Made by a program: the position numbers and the translations under genes
Assembly: GCA_026415195.1 (NCBI GenBank)
Contig: JAOAHO010000021.1
Location: 1-42,941 of the forward strand
DNA length: 42,941 nucleotides
Direction of reading: 5' to 3'
DNA from: Bacteroidia bacterium
GTDB lineage: Bacteria; Bacteroidota; Bacteroidia; B-17B0; Aurantibacillaceae
Notes under the pieces: model-generated
The model's database searches: none
What the model was told of the DNA's origin: nothing
Seen by the model: only the letters and a program-made list of their open reading frames with translations
Shown here: positions 34,348 through 42,436 of the stretch, one piece after another
How the letters are laid out: every line of letters starts with the position of its first letter
Position numbering within the stretch: the first letter of the stretch is position 1

Positions 34348-36548
34348 GTGTTCAGCCAAATTACGACTTTTGCAATGACGGCACGGTTTTTTACCGAAAC
34401 ATGGGTGTGGGTATAATTGTCGATCCACACCAGATAAAAGTCACTCATGGGTCGGAATCGCCATTGCATGCGGGCGTTTAAATTGATGTTTTGATTTTGA
34501 GTATTGTATTGCCAAAAGAAAGTGAAAAACAAATTCGTGGCGGGCGTTATTTCCAATCGGGGGTTAACCAGATGAAGGGTGATGTTTTTCTGTTGTGGAA
34601 GGGAAATGTCTTCCCTGTTGTAGGATGTGGTCAGATTAAGGTAAGGCCTGATGCGAAGCGAAATCTCGTAAAGTTGGGATATTTTTTTTCCGTTAAAATA
34701 ATCTCCGAATGTAATCTGGAATGATGGGTAGATGTCTTTACGTTGGTCTCCATTTAATTTCAGATAGCCCTGATAATAATAGTAATTTCCCGCAGGAATG
34801 GTATTCATCAGTCCGGTAAAACTTACGTCAGTTTGAAATAATAATCGGGTATAATTATACTGATGGCCAAATGAAACCGACCATGTTTTTTGCCCCGTAA
34901 TCTCCACAAAACTTCTGACAAACTGATCGGTGTTCAGTAATTTTTCATTGAAGTAAGCATCAAGATAAATTCCGGGTTGTACTTTATTGATGATTTTGCT
35001 TTTGGGATAGAATGTGTAATAAACATTCGGTTCAAGCCGCCAGTAAGTGAAGCGCCTGATCATGCCGAATTCATCGCGCTGAAAAATTCTTGGTGTAAAG
35101 CCGGTTTCGGCCCTGTAATTTTTATCCACATATTCATGGTTCCAAGAGATATTCCAGTTCAGATCGTGATAGTTGATCCACGATGCATGGGCAAAGGCAT
35201 TTTCATTTTTCTTATCAGAACTTAGGGAATGATGAAAAAATAATTTTCCCATCCATCGGTTATCCCTGCTGGCCAGGTTATAATCCAACCCGAAAACAGA
35301 GTTTTGTTTTGGTGTGGTGTCGCATGTCAAGCGGTGTACCACTATGCCCGCCATGTTCGAACGTGCAAAAATATTATATTGAAATGCTCCGACTGAAAAA
35401 TTTTCGGGCTGCAAAATACGGTTATCCGACAAGGAAGACTTCAGCGTTTGGGTATTCATTAACCCTATTCTCCAGCGTTGGTTGGGTTTTCCGCTCAGGC
35501 GAATTCCATAGATAATAGGAACGAATTCGCCGTTTTCCAAACCAATCCTTCGTGAAAAAAAAGGCCTTATTTGCCTGAATCCGAAGCGCTCAAACAAGTC
35601 GGAGTTTTCAAGAAAAAATTGACGTTGTTCCGGAAAGAATATGTTGAACCGTGTGAGGTTGATGATTTGGCGGTCGGCTTCTACTTGACTGAAATCGGGA
35701 TTTAGTGTGAGGTCTAGGTTCATGCTGTTGCCCGGAGTCCATTTGAAGTCGGCTCCTGCATTGACCATTCTTGAAGATGTTTGGGGCTGAAGGTAATTAT
35801 AATATTGCCTGCCTATAACATAGGGAATGAAGGCCAGATTCTCGCCTCTTTTACCGGGAGGGTTTTCGAAAATAAGAGTCCCGGTATAGGCAAGCGTAGA
35901 ATTATTGAATTGGCGGGGGACCTTGAACCAGTTGGAGGACTCGTTGGCATGCAGGTTATTTCTTGAAAAATTGATTTTCCATTCTGCTCTTCCTTTTTTG
36001 AACCTCAAACTTTTGAAAGGAATTTTCATTTCTATTGTCCAAATCGAATCATGGATTTTGCATGAAGAATACCAAATATTATCCCAAATTGTGGTTACGC
36101 CCATGGCACCTCCCGTTTGAATAAGACCTTCTCTTTGTGAACCGTAGGGATTAAGCCCAAATGAAAATCCGTTTTGTCCGTCGGAAAATGGATCGATGGT
36201 CACCACAAAGGCATCATTGGTTGGAAATGAAAAATCCCTTTTCAAACTTTGCACAACCGGCTTTTTTAAGTTAGGTAATTTGCAAAGAGCTGCTACATAA
36301 AGGTTTTTCATATCGTTGGCAACCATTACCGAACTTTGAAAAACGGCAAGGGATGTATCATAAGGATATTGCTGATAAAAATGCGAATGCACAGTTCCAT
36401 AATATTGCCAGATGCTGTCGTTAAGCACCCCGTCGATTTTGACGGGTATTTGTATAAACTTTGAAATTATTTTTTTTTCGATATTGGATTGGGAAAATAT
36501 AAAATTGGAGAAAAAGAAAATCAAAAGGCAACATAAGCCGCTTCGCAT
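34344..36548 (-). CDS. DUF5916 / CBM9-like-domain outer-membrane protein
   Basis: A 734-residue exported protein starting at the ATG at 36548 (MRSGLCCLLIFFFSNFIFSQ, a signal peptide). The open frame continues 27 codons upstream, but that stretch overlaps the AhpD-like gene. Residues about 30-220 resemble a carbohydrate-binding family 9 domain: IQIPVKIDGVLNDSIWQYYG, AFVVTIDPFSDGQNGFSFGL and WTIEMKIPFKSLRF. The rest matches DUF5916, with DLTLNPDFSQVEADRQIINL and FPEQRQFFLENSDLF, followed by many barrel-like strands to the C-terminus. Such proteins are common in Bacteroidota and often lie in outer-membrane or peptidase-associated contexts, but a confirmed function is not known to me. It is coupled to fmt (ATGA) and to the gene before it (TGATG). 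Confidence 0.85.
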   Translation of the reverse strand: MRSGLCCLLIFFFSNFIFSQSNIEKKIISKFIQIPVKIDGVLNDSIWQYYGTVHSHFYQQYPYDTSLAVFQSSVMVANDMKNLYVAALCKLPNLKKPVVQSLKRDFSFPTNDAFVVTIDPFSDGQNGFSFGLNPYGSQREGLIQTGGAMGVTTIWDNIWYSSCKIHDSIWTIEMKIPFKSLRFKKGRAEWKINFSRNNLHANESSNWFKVPRQFNNSTLAYTGTLIFENPPGKRGENLAFIPYVIGRQYYNYLQPQTSSRMVNAGADFKWTPGNSMNLDLTLNPDFSQVEADRQIINLTRFNIFFPEQRQFFLENSDLFERFGFRQIRPFFSRRIGLENGEFVPIIYGIRLSGKPNQRWRIGLMNTQTLKSSLSDNRILQPENFSVGAFQYNIFARSNMAGIVVHRLTCDTTPKQNSVFGLDYNLASRDNRWMGKLFFHHSLSSDKKNENAFAHASWINYHDLNWNISWNHEYVDKNYRAETGFTPRIFQRDEFGMIRRFTYWRLEPNVYYTFYPKSKIINKVQPGIYLDAYFNEKLLNTDQFVRSFVEITGQKTWSVSFGHQYNYTRLLFQTDVSFTGLMNTIPAGNYYYYQGYLKLNGDQRKDIYPSFQITFGDYFNGKKISQLYEISLRIRPYLNLTTSYNREDISLPQQKNITLHLVNPRLEITPATNLFFTFFWQYNTQNQNINLNARMQWRFRPMSDFYLVWIDNYTHTHVSVKNRAVIAKVVIWLNT

Positions 36549-36901
36549 CAACACCCGGCTTGTAATTGTTCCCAATATTCTGCTGCTTTTCGCATATGCG
36601 GTATAACAATGCTTCCTCCTACCACACACGCCACCGAAAAGATTTCATAAATTTCCTGTGTTGAGCATCCATGTGCCTTACACTTTTCCAAATGATATTG
36701 AATACATTGATCACAACGTAACACCATGCTGGCCACCAGCCCCAGCATTTCCTTAGTTTTGGCAGACAAGGCCCCATCGGCATAGGTTTGTGTGTCGAGG
36801 TTAAAAAAACGCTTGATCACCAAATTATCCTTCGAGAGGATAAGTTGGTTCATGCGTGTTCGGTATTCGTTAAATTCCTTAACTGGATTTTGCTTTTCCA
36901 T
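36548..36901 (-). CDS. AhpD-like carboxymuconolactone decarboxylase family protein
   Basis: A 117-residue helical protein. The AhpD-type redox/proton-relay motif is complete: E51, then C63-x2-C66 and H70 (LRCDQCIQYHLEKC). The GLVASMV and CVVGGSIVIPHM helices are typical of the family. The cysteine pair suggests a thiol peroxidase or peroxidase-reductant role rather than carboxymuconolactone decarboxylation. The start is 3 bases after the SPOR-like gene. The stop TGA shares its A with the ATG of the DUF5916 gene. Confidence 0.9.
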   Translation of the reverse strand: MEKQNPVKEFNEYRTRMNQLILSKDNLVIKRFFNLDTQTYADGALSAKTKEMLGLVASMVLRCDQCIQYHLEKCKAHGCSTQEIYEIFSVACVVGGSIVIPHMRKAAEYWEQLQAGC

Positions 36902-36904
36902 TTC

Positions 36905-37303
36905 TTAGTATGAATAAATTTTGTCTTTCACAATGAATGCAGTAGGAAATTCAGCTTTTATTTTTTTTAAATATCCGGTGGCTTCCAGTTTTGTTTTAAA
37001 ATTACCTACAACCACAACAAAATTGGGCAAATCATAATCATCGTAGGAAGGGATGTCGGGAAATTTGGCCTGAAATTTCGACTTGACCAGTTTTGCTTCA
37101 TCTTTGCTTTTGCCAAAATAAATTTTAATCCGGTAACCATTTATTTTACCTTTAGTATACGCGTGATATTCCGATTTTTTTTGGATTATTTTATGAATTT
37201 GGAGGTCTTCGTTTTTTTCAAAACCAACGGTATGTATTTGGGAAGTTAACGGCTTACAGAGCCAAATCCACAACAAAAAAATTACTCTCGAAAAGGATTT
37301 CAT
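36905..37303 (-). CDS. SPOR-like domain exported protein
   Basis: A 132-residue protein starting at the ATG at 37303, which gives MKSFSRVIFLLWIWLCKPLT as signal peptide. The open frame extends another 39 codons into the sucA promoter region, which is not credible because an exact -7 box lies at 37312-37319. The C-terminal 75 residues fit a SPOR fold: GYRIKIYFGKSKDEAKLVKS, KFQAKFPDIP, YDLPNFVVVVGNFKTKLEAT and GYLKKIKAEFPTAFIVKD. SPOR domains bind denuded peptidoglycan glycan strands; whether this one does is inference. It leads the minus-strand operon with the AhpD-like gene, the DUF5916 gene and fmt, and is divergent from sucA. Confidence 0.8.
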   Translation of the reverse strand: MKSFSRVIFLLWIWLCKPLTSQIHTVGFEKNEDLQIHKIIQKKSEYHAYTKGKINGYRIKIYFGKSKDEAKLVKSKFQAKFPDIPSYDDYDLPNFVVVVGNFKTKLEATGYLKKIKAEFPTAFIVKDKIYSY

Positions 37304-37311
37304 GGATTGAA

Positions 37312-37319
37312 CAAAAGTA
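37312..37319 (-). promoter_or_regulatory. -7 box of the SPOR-like gene operon
   Basis: TACTTTTG on the minus strand is an exact match to TAnnTTTG and ends 8 bases before the ATG at 37303. The -33 region is T-rich without a clear TTG. It decides the start codon, because longer frames would begin upstream of the promoter. Confidence 0.55.
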
Positions 37320-37330
37320 TAAAAAAGCGG

Positions 37331-37362
37331 TTTAAGAAAATACATAAAAATCCCTAACTTTG
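37331..37362 (+). promoter_or_regulatory. Promoter of sucA
   Basis: An exact -7 box TAACTTTG (37355-37362) lies 14 bases before the ATG. A TTTA at 37331-37334, 20 bases upstream, is a weak -33 element. The two divergent -7 boxes in this gap are about 35 bases apart, so the -33 regions of the two promoters overlap. Confidence 0.6.
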
Positions 37363-37376
37363 TCAAAATACGAATC

Positions 37377-40109
37377 ATGGATAAGTTTTCATTTGTGGGC
37401 AATGCTGATGTAGAGGCCATCGATCATTTATATGCTTTATATCTGAAAAACCCTCAAAACGTCGATAAATCATGGCACGACTTTTTCAAAGGACTGGAAT
37501 TCGCACGGGTGCGCTTTGGTGACGATACTGAAGAAATTCCGGAAAATATTGCCAAGGAATTCAAGGTAATCCGCCTGATTCAGGCTTATCGTACGCGTGG
37601 CCACCTTTTTACCCAAACCAATCCCGTTCGCCAGCGCAGGAAATATTCTCCCACCCTCGATATCGAAAACTTCGGCCTTGGCCCTCAGGACTTGGATACC
37701 GTTTTTCAGGCAGGCAACGAAATCGGTATCGGCCCAGCAACGCTTTCCGCCATCATCGATCATCTGAGAACCACTTATTGCCGTTCCATAGGAGTAGAAT
37801 ATATGTATATCCGTAACCCGGAAGAAGTCAGGTGGTTACAGGAAAAACTTGAAAAAAATAAAAATCTCCCTAATTTTAGTAAAGATGAGAAAAGGACTAT
37901 TGCCAAAAAACTTATACAAGCCACCACTTTTGAAAATTATCTGGCCACCAAATTTGTAGGACAAAAAAGGTTTTCCCTGGAAGGAGGGGAAGCATTTTTG
38001 CCGGCCTTGAATGCACTGATGGAACATGGCGTGGAATTGGGGATAGTGGATTATGTTATCGGTATGGCGCACCGCGGCAGATTGAATGTCTTGGCCAACA
38101 TTATGGGAAAACCCGTGGAGGACATATTTACGGAATTTGAAGGAAAGCCGTCAGAAGACAATGTTTTTGACGGAGACGTGAAATATCACATGGGCTTCAG
38201 TTCCGATGTCATCAGCGATAAAGGTATTAAGGTGCATATTTCCTTAACACCAAATCCTTCGCATCTTGAAGCGGTTGACCCAGTGGTAGAAGGAATCACT
38301 CGGGCCAAAATTGATAATCGCCATAATGGAGATTTTAAAAAGGCTTGTCCCATCCTGATTCATGGCGATGCTGCTATAGCCGGGCAAGGACTTGTTTATG
38401 AAGTTATTCAAATGAGCCAATTAGAAGGCTACAAAACCGGGGGCACGGTCCATTTTGTCATTAACAATCAGGTAGGCTTTACCACAAACTATACTGATGG
38501 CCGTTCGTCAACTTATTGTACGGATGTGGCAAAAGTGGTGTTGTCTCCTGTTTTCCATGTTAATGGCGATGATGTGGAATCCTTGTGCCATGTGGCAAAA
38601 TTGGCCATGGAATATCGCCAACAATTTCATAAAGATGTTTTTATTGATATACTGTGTTACAGAAAATACGGCCACAATGAAGGAGACGAACCCAGGTTCA
38701 CACAACCTGTTCTTTACAAAATAATTGCAACCCATCCCAATCCGAAGGAAATCTATTTCAAAAAACTTATTGAAGAAGGCAGCATTCCTGCCGAAGAATT
38801 AAAATCCATTGAAAACGAGTATAAAACGTTCCTTGATGTGGCACTGGAAAAGGCAAAAAAAGCCCAAAATTCCAAGGTAACTTCCTATCTGCAAGGTTCC
38901 TGGCAGGGTCTGAAAATGGCAACGGAAGAAGATATATTCAGGAGTGTTGACACTTCTGTTGATGAAAATAAATTTTTGGAACTAGCCTGCAAATCGGTTG
39001 AATTACCTAAAGATAAAAAATTCTTCAATAAGATTTTACGTCTTTTTGAAGAGCGCCGCCAAATGATCGGTAACGGAAGATTTGACTGGGCCATGGGTGA
39101 ATTGATGGCCTACCTGACGTTGATGGAGGAGGGACACGATGTACGCTTCAGCGGTCAGGACGTGGAACGGGGAACTTTTTCCCATCGTCATGCCGTAGTC
39201 AAAATTGAAGACAGCGAAGAAGAGTACACGCCGCTAAATAACGTAGGCACCAAAGGAAAATTGCATATCTATAACTCATTACTTTCCGAATATGCCGTAC
39301 TTGGATTTGAATACGGCTATGCTTATTCCTCCCCTCACGACCTGGTAATTTGGGAAGCACAATTCGGAGATTTTTTCAATGGAGCACAAATCATCATCGA
39401 CCAATACCTTTCTTCATCGGAGTACAAGTGGAGAAGGATGAACGGATTGGTGGTTTTGTTACCACACGGATATGAAGGGCAGGGCCCCGAACATTCCTCC
39501 GGCAGGTTGGAACGTTTTTTACAGTTGTGTGCCGAAAACAATATGCAGATTGTGAATGCCACCACCCCAGCCCAACAATTCCATGTTTTGCGTCGCCAGC
39601 TTAAGCGTGATTTCAGAAAACCATTGATTTGCTTCACTCCCAAAAAGCTTTTACGATATCCTGCGTGCATGTCGGATTTGAAAGAATTTACGCATGGAAG
39701 GTTTGAAGAATTTCTTGATGACCCCGATGTCAAAAATAAAAATACCATTCATACCCTTGTTTTATGCTCAGGAAAAATTTACTACGAAATCAAAGAAGAG
39801 ATGCAAAAACAGGAGATTTCCGGCATGGCCGTCATTCGCTTTGAACAATTATATCCCTTAAACAGAAAAAAACTTGACCAGGTATTAAAATCATACTCCA
39901 AAGTAAAAAACTATATATGGGCCCAGGAAGAACCCGAGAACATGGGTGCTTGGAAATATATACATTATGAGCTTTCGGACATGCGCTTGAAATATGTGGG
40001 ACGTCCGGCTGCTGCAAGTCCCGCTACGGGTTTCAGCAAAAAACATGCTGAAGAAGTTAACCAGTTTTTTGCCCAACTTTTTGAAAAACAAAAAATACTA
40101 AACAACTGA
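37377..40109 (+). CDS. sucA: 2-oxoglutarate dehydrogenase E1 component
   Basis: Thiamine-diphosphate decarboxylase of the 2-oxoglutarate dehydrogenase complex, which converts 2-oxoglutarate to succinyl-CoA in the TCA cycle. At 910 residues it is the normal family size. It opens with the E1 N-terminal peptide FVGNADVEAIDHLYALYLKN that contacts E2. The active region has IGMAHRGRLNVLANIMGKP, LIHGDAAIAGQGLVYE and VINNQVGFTTNYTDGRSS (the ThDP/metal motif GD to NNQ). The C-terminal half includes FSGQDVERGTFSHRHAVV and LLPHGYEGQGPEHSSGRLER. sucB starts 1 base after the stop, so E1 and E2 form one operon. Confidence 0.98.
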   Translation: MDKFSFVGNADVEAIDHLYALYLKNPQNVDKSWHDFFKGLEFARVRFGDDTEEIPENIAKEFKVIRLIQAYRTRGHLFTQTNPVRQRRKYSPTLDIENFGLGPQDLDTVFQAGNEIGIGPATLSAIIDHLRTTYCRSIGVEYMYIRNPEEVRWLQEKLEKNKNLPNFSKDEKRTIAKKLIQATTFENYLATKFVGQKRFSLEGGEAFLPALNALMEHGVELGIVDYVIGMAHRGRLNVLANIMGKPVEDIFTEFEGKPSEDNVFDGDVKYHMGFSSDVISDKGIKVHISLTPNPSHLEAVDPVVEGITRAKIDNRHNGDFKKACPILIHGDAAIAGQGLVYEVIQMSQLEGYKTGGTVHFVINNQVGFTTNYTDGRSSTYCTDVAKVVLSPVFHVNGDDVESLCHVAKLAMEYRQQFHKDVFIDILCYRKYGHNEGDEPRFTQPVLYKIIATHPNPKEIYFKKLIEEGSIPAEELKSIENEYKTFLDVALEKAKKAQNSKVTSYLQGSWQGLKMATEEDIFRSVDTSVDENKFLELACKSVELPKDKKFFNKILRLFEERRQMIGNGRFDWAMGELMAYLTLMEEGHDVRFSGQDVERGTFSHRHAVVKIEDSEEEYTPLNNVGTKGKLHIYNSLLSEYAVLGFEYGYAYSSPHDLVIWEAQFGDFFNGAQIIIDQYLSSSEYKWRRMNGLVVLLPHGYEGQGPEHSSGRLERFLQLCAENNMQIVNATTPAQQFHVLRRQLKRDFRKPLICFTPKKLLRYPACMSDLKEFTHGRFEEFLDDPDVKNKNTIHTLVLCSGKIYYEIKEEMQKQEISGMAVIRFEQLYPLNRKKLDQVLKSYSKVKNYIWAQEEPENMGAWKYIHYELSDMRLKYVGRPAAASPATGFSKKHAEEVNQFFAQLFEKQKILNN

Positions 40110-40110
40110 T

Positions 40111-41370
40111 ATGGCAATAATTGAATTGAAAGTTCCCAGCCCGGGCGAGTCGGTTACGGAAGTAACCATAGCCCGCTGGTTGAAGCAATCGGGCGATGTA
40201 GTGGAAAAAGACGAGGTACTGGCTGAAATCGATTCCGACAAAGCAACACTTACATTAAATGCGGAAGAGGCAGGAAAAATAGAAGTGCTTGCCGCCGAGG
40301 GTCAAACCGTTAAAGTGGGAGATGTGGTGGTGAAAATTGATACTTCCGTAAAACCGGAAAAAAAGAAGGATGAGCTTGTTTCAGAACAAAAAATTTCCGA
40401 TACCAAAAAAGAAGAAAAGAAACCCGCCGCGGAAAAAAAAGTACCTGAAATTTCAGTACAAACCGTCAAAAATTTTCCATCTCCATCTGCCGCAAAGCTG
40501 ATGGCGGAATACAATATTCACCCATCTCAAATTTCAGGCACTGGCAAAGAAGGAAGAATAACCAAGGCGGATGTTTTGAAATTTTTATCGAATGGGTTTC
40601 ATACTGCCGGCCAGGTATTAACTAACACCTGGAAAGGTACTCGTGATCAGGAACGTACAAAGATGTCGCAATTAAGGAAAACCATTTCCCGGCGTCTTGT
40701 ATCCGTCAAAAATCAAACGGCCATGCTCACCACTTTTAATGAAGTGGACATGAGTGCCATCTATGAAATCCGAAATAAATATAAAGACAGGTTCAGGGAA
40801 GCTTACGGCGTGAACCTCGGCTTTATGAGCTTTTTTACGAAAGCCGTGTGCGAAGCCCTCTATCATTTTCCTGCCGTAAATGCCATGATCGATGGGGATG
40901 AAATCGTATACAACAAGTATTGCGATATCGGAATTGCAGTGAGTGCCCCAAAAGGTTTGATGGTTCCGGTAATACGAAATGCCGAATTGTTGAGTCTGGC
41001 AGAAATTGAAAAAACCATCAAAGACTTGGCCACTAAAGCACGTGAGGGAAGGCTTAGCATAGCTGAAATGGAAGGAGGTACATTTACCATCACCAATGGT
41101 GGGGTATTCGGCAGTATGCTCAGCACTCCCATCATCAACCCTCCGCAAAGTGCCATCCTGGGAATGCATAATGTGGTGGAAAGGCCGGTAGCTGTTAAAG
41201 GCAAAGTGGAAATCAGACCGGTAATGTATGTGGCCCTGAGTTACGACCATCGAATAATTGACGGACGTGAAAGTGTTGGCTTTCTGTATAGAGTGAAAGA
41301 AATGCTGGAAAATCCTGTTCGCATCATGTTCGGGGGAAAAGAACCTGAAGAGGTCTTACTGGGTTTATGA
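40111..41370 (+). CDS. sucB: Dihydrolipoyllysine-residue succinyltransferase (E2 of 2-oxoglutarate dehydrogenase)
   Basis: E2 core of the 2-oxoglutarate dehydrogenase complex, carrying the lipoyl arm and transferring the succinyl group to CoA. The lipoyl domain occupies residues 1-80, with the lipoylated lysine K44 in EIDSDKATL. A lysine- and glutamate-rich linker of about 45 residues follows, then the E1/E3-binding domain at about 128-165 (SPSAAKLMAEYNIHPSQISG, TGKEGRITKADVL). The catalytic domain from about 185 has the active-site motif SYDHRIIDGRE with H380 and D384. There is one lipoyl domain, as is usual for SucB. Lipoamide dehydrogenase is not adjacent. Confidence 0.97.
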   Translation: MAIIELKVPSPGESVTEVTIARWLKQSGDVVEKDEVLAEIDSDKATLTLNAEEAGKIEVLAAEGQTVKVGDVVVKIDTSVKPEKKKDELVSEQKISDTKKEEKKPAAEKKVPEISVQTVKNFPSPSAAKLMAEYNIHPSQISGTGKEGRITKADVLKFLSNGFHTAGQVLTNTWKGTRDQERTKMSQLRKTISRRLVSVKNQTAMLTTFNEVDMSAIYEIRNKYKDRFREAYGVNLGFMSFFTKAVCEALYHFPAVNAMIDGDEIVYNKYCDIGIAVSAPKGLMVPVIRNAELLSLAEIEKTIKDLATKAREGRLSIAEMEGGTFTITNGGVFGSMLSTPIINPPQSAILGMHNVVERPVAVKGKVEIRPVMYVALSYDHRIIDGRESVGFLYRVKEMLENPVRIMFGGKEPEEVLLGL

Positions 41371-41386
41371 TATTTAAAATGGTTCT

Positions 41387-41413
41387 AAATTGTTTTTCTG
41401 TTGATAACAATTT
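41387..41413. repeat. 8-bp inverted repeat between sucB and sdhC
   Basis: AAATTGTT at 41387-41394 and AACAATTT at 41406-41413 are perfect inverted copies around an 11-base spacer. The arms are AT-rich and no T-run follows directly, so a rho-independent terminator is doubtful. An operator for a dimeric regulator upstream of the sdh operon is possible. Confidence 0.35.
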
Positions 41414-41448
41414 GAACAAGAACTTACTGACTATGGTTTAATCAAACG

Positions 41449-41456
41449 TAAATTTG
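41449..41456 (+). promoter_or_regulatory. -7 box of the sdh operon
   Basis: TAAATTTG is an exact match to the Bacteroidota -7 consensus and ends 9 bases before the ATG at 41466. It overlaps the in-frame TTG at 41454 and so rules that codon out as start on this promoter. A clear -33 element is missing. Confidence 0.6.
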
Positions 41457-41465
41457 GCCACAGTT

Positions 41466-42152
41466 ATGAGTAAGAACATGTTCAGTTCATCCATAGGAAA
41501 AAAATTGGTAATGGGGATTACCGGATTATTCCTGATTTCCTTTTTGGTAGTCCATTGCGGCATCAATGCCCTGATTTTTTTGAACGACGGAGGGCAAACC
41601 TTTAATGCCGCCGCAGAATTTATGGGGACTAACTGGGTGATCCGCACCATGGAAATCGTCCTTTTTGTGGGATTTATTGCACACATAGTTCAGGCCTACA
41701 TTTTAACTTACGAAAACAACAAGGCAAGGCCAATTAAATATAAAGTATCGAATGCCAATGCCAACAGCACCTGGTACAGCCGTTCAATGGGGCTACTGGG
41801 AACGCTGATTTTGATTTTTTTAATCCTGCATCTAAAGCATTTTTGGGTGGAAAGCCGCTTCACCGATCACATTGCCCATAACGAATTTGAAAAACTTCCA
41901 GGGCAAGAAACCCTGTACGAAGAAATGAAAGAAGTGTTCGAAAATCCAGTGGTCGTTGCGGTTTATGTGCTCTCGATGGTTTCTTTATCCTATCACTTAA
42001 TGCATGGATTTCAATCTGCGTTTCAAACCTTGGGTTTAAATCATAAAAAATACACACCCATAATCAAAAAGACAGGATTTTGGTTTTCCATCATCATTCC
42101 TTTGATTTTTGCATTGATGCCTTTGGCTATGTATTTTGGTTTTGTGAAATGA
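41466..42152 (+). CDS. sdhC: Succinate dehydrogenase cytochrome b subunit
   Basis: Membrane anchor of succinate dehydrogenase/fumarate reductase (complex II) that binds di-heme b and quinone, Bacillus/Bacteroidota b558 type. With the ATG at 41466 it has 228 residues. Five membrane helices are visible: LVMGITGLFLISFLVVHCG, EIVLFVGFIAHIVQAYILTY, MGLLGTLILIFLILHLKHFW, VVAVYVLSMVSLSYHLMHGF, and WFSIIIPLIFALMPLAMYF. Histidines within or next to helices 1-4 are candidate heme ligands. The stop overlaps the ATG of the MNT gene (ATGA), and sdhA begins about 750 bases downstream, after two inserted genes. Confidence 0.94.
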   Translation: MSKNMFSSSIGKKLVMGITGLFLISFLVVHCGINALIFLNDGGQTFNAAAEFMGTNWVIRTMEIVLFVGFIAHIVQAYILTYENNKARPIKYKVSNANANSTWYSRSMGLLGTLILIFLILHLKHFWVESRFTDHIAHNEFEKLPGQETLYEEMKEVFENPVVVAVYVLSMVSLSYHLMHGFQSAFQTLGLNHKKYTPIIKKTGFWFSIIIPLIFALMPLAMYFGFVK

Positions 42153-42436
42153 GGATATCACCTGAAATAACCGAATTTTTCAAATCTGAAGTAAAAAAAG
42201 TCGATTCCGGCGCGCGTGTTTATTTATTTGGTTCCAGAATCGATGATTTGAAAAAAGGCGGGGATATAGACATTTTGATTCTTAGTGAAAAGAAATGGGA
42301 TGATGATCGAATTCGTAAAATCAGGATTAAATTCTATGATATATTTGGTTTTCAAAAATTGGATTTGGTCAATTTTACATTCGACGAGGAAAATCCATTT
42401 AAAGATTTAATTATGGATCATGCGATCATGTTATGA
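42149..42436 (+). CDS. MNT-domain minimal nucleotidyltransferase (putative antitoxin)
   Basis: A 95-residue protein of the Pol-beta-like minimal nucleotidyltransferases. The start is the ATG at 42149, which overlaps the sdhC stop as ATGA; the open frame upstream of it lies inside sdhC and is a shadow. The motif YLFGSRIDDLKKGGDIDILI gives G28-S29, nine residues, then D39-x-D41. A likely third acidic residue is D74 in FQKLDLVNF. The stop overlaps the HEPN gene by ATGA. In characterised HEPN/MNT pairs the MNT partner adds AMP to a tyrosine of the HEPN toxin and so neutralises it; I infer the same role here. It is not specific to complex II in any way known to me. Confidence 0.87.
   Translation: MRISPEITEFFKSEVKKVDSGARVYLFGSRIDDLKKGGDIDILILSEKKWDDDRIRKIRIKFYDIFGFQKLDLVNFTFDEENPFKDLIMDHAIML

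Noticed and set aside
34348..34428. Longer Fmt protein starting at 34428
   Set aside because: The extension is a shadow of the DUF5916 gene; the family N-terminus begins at the ATG at 34347.
36549..36629. Longer DUF5916 protein starting at 36629
   Set aside because: The added 27 residues overlap the AhpD-like gene and precede a good signal peptide that starts at 36548.
40672..41250. 192-codon minus-strand frame opposite sucB
   Set aside because: Antisense shadow of the sucB catalytic domain.
41454..41456. TTG as start of sdhC
   Set aside because: It lies inside the exact -7 box TAAATTTG; the ATG at 41466 gives the usual N-terminus for the family.
42080..42148. N-terminal extension of the MNT gene
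   Set aside because: The extra codons are an out-of-frame reading of sdhC; the ATG overlapping the sdhC stop fits the family length and motif position.
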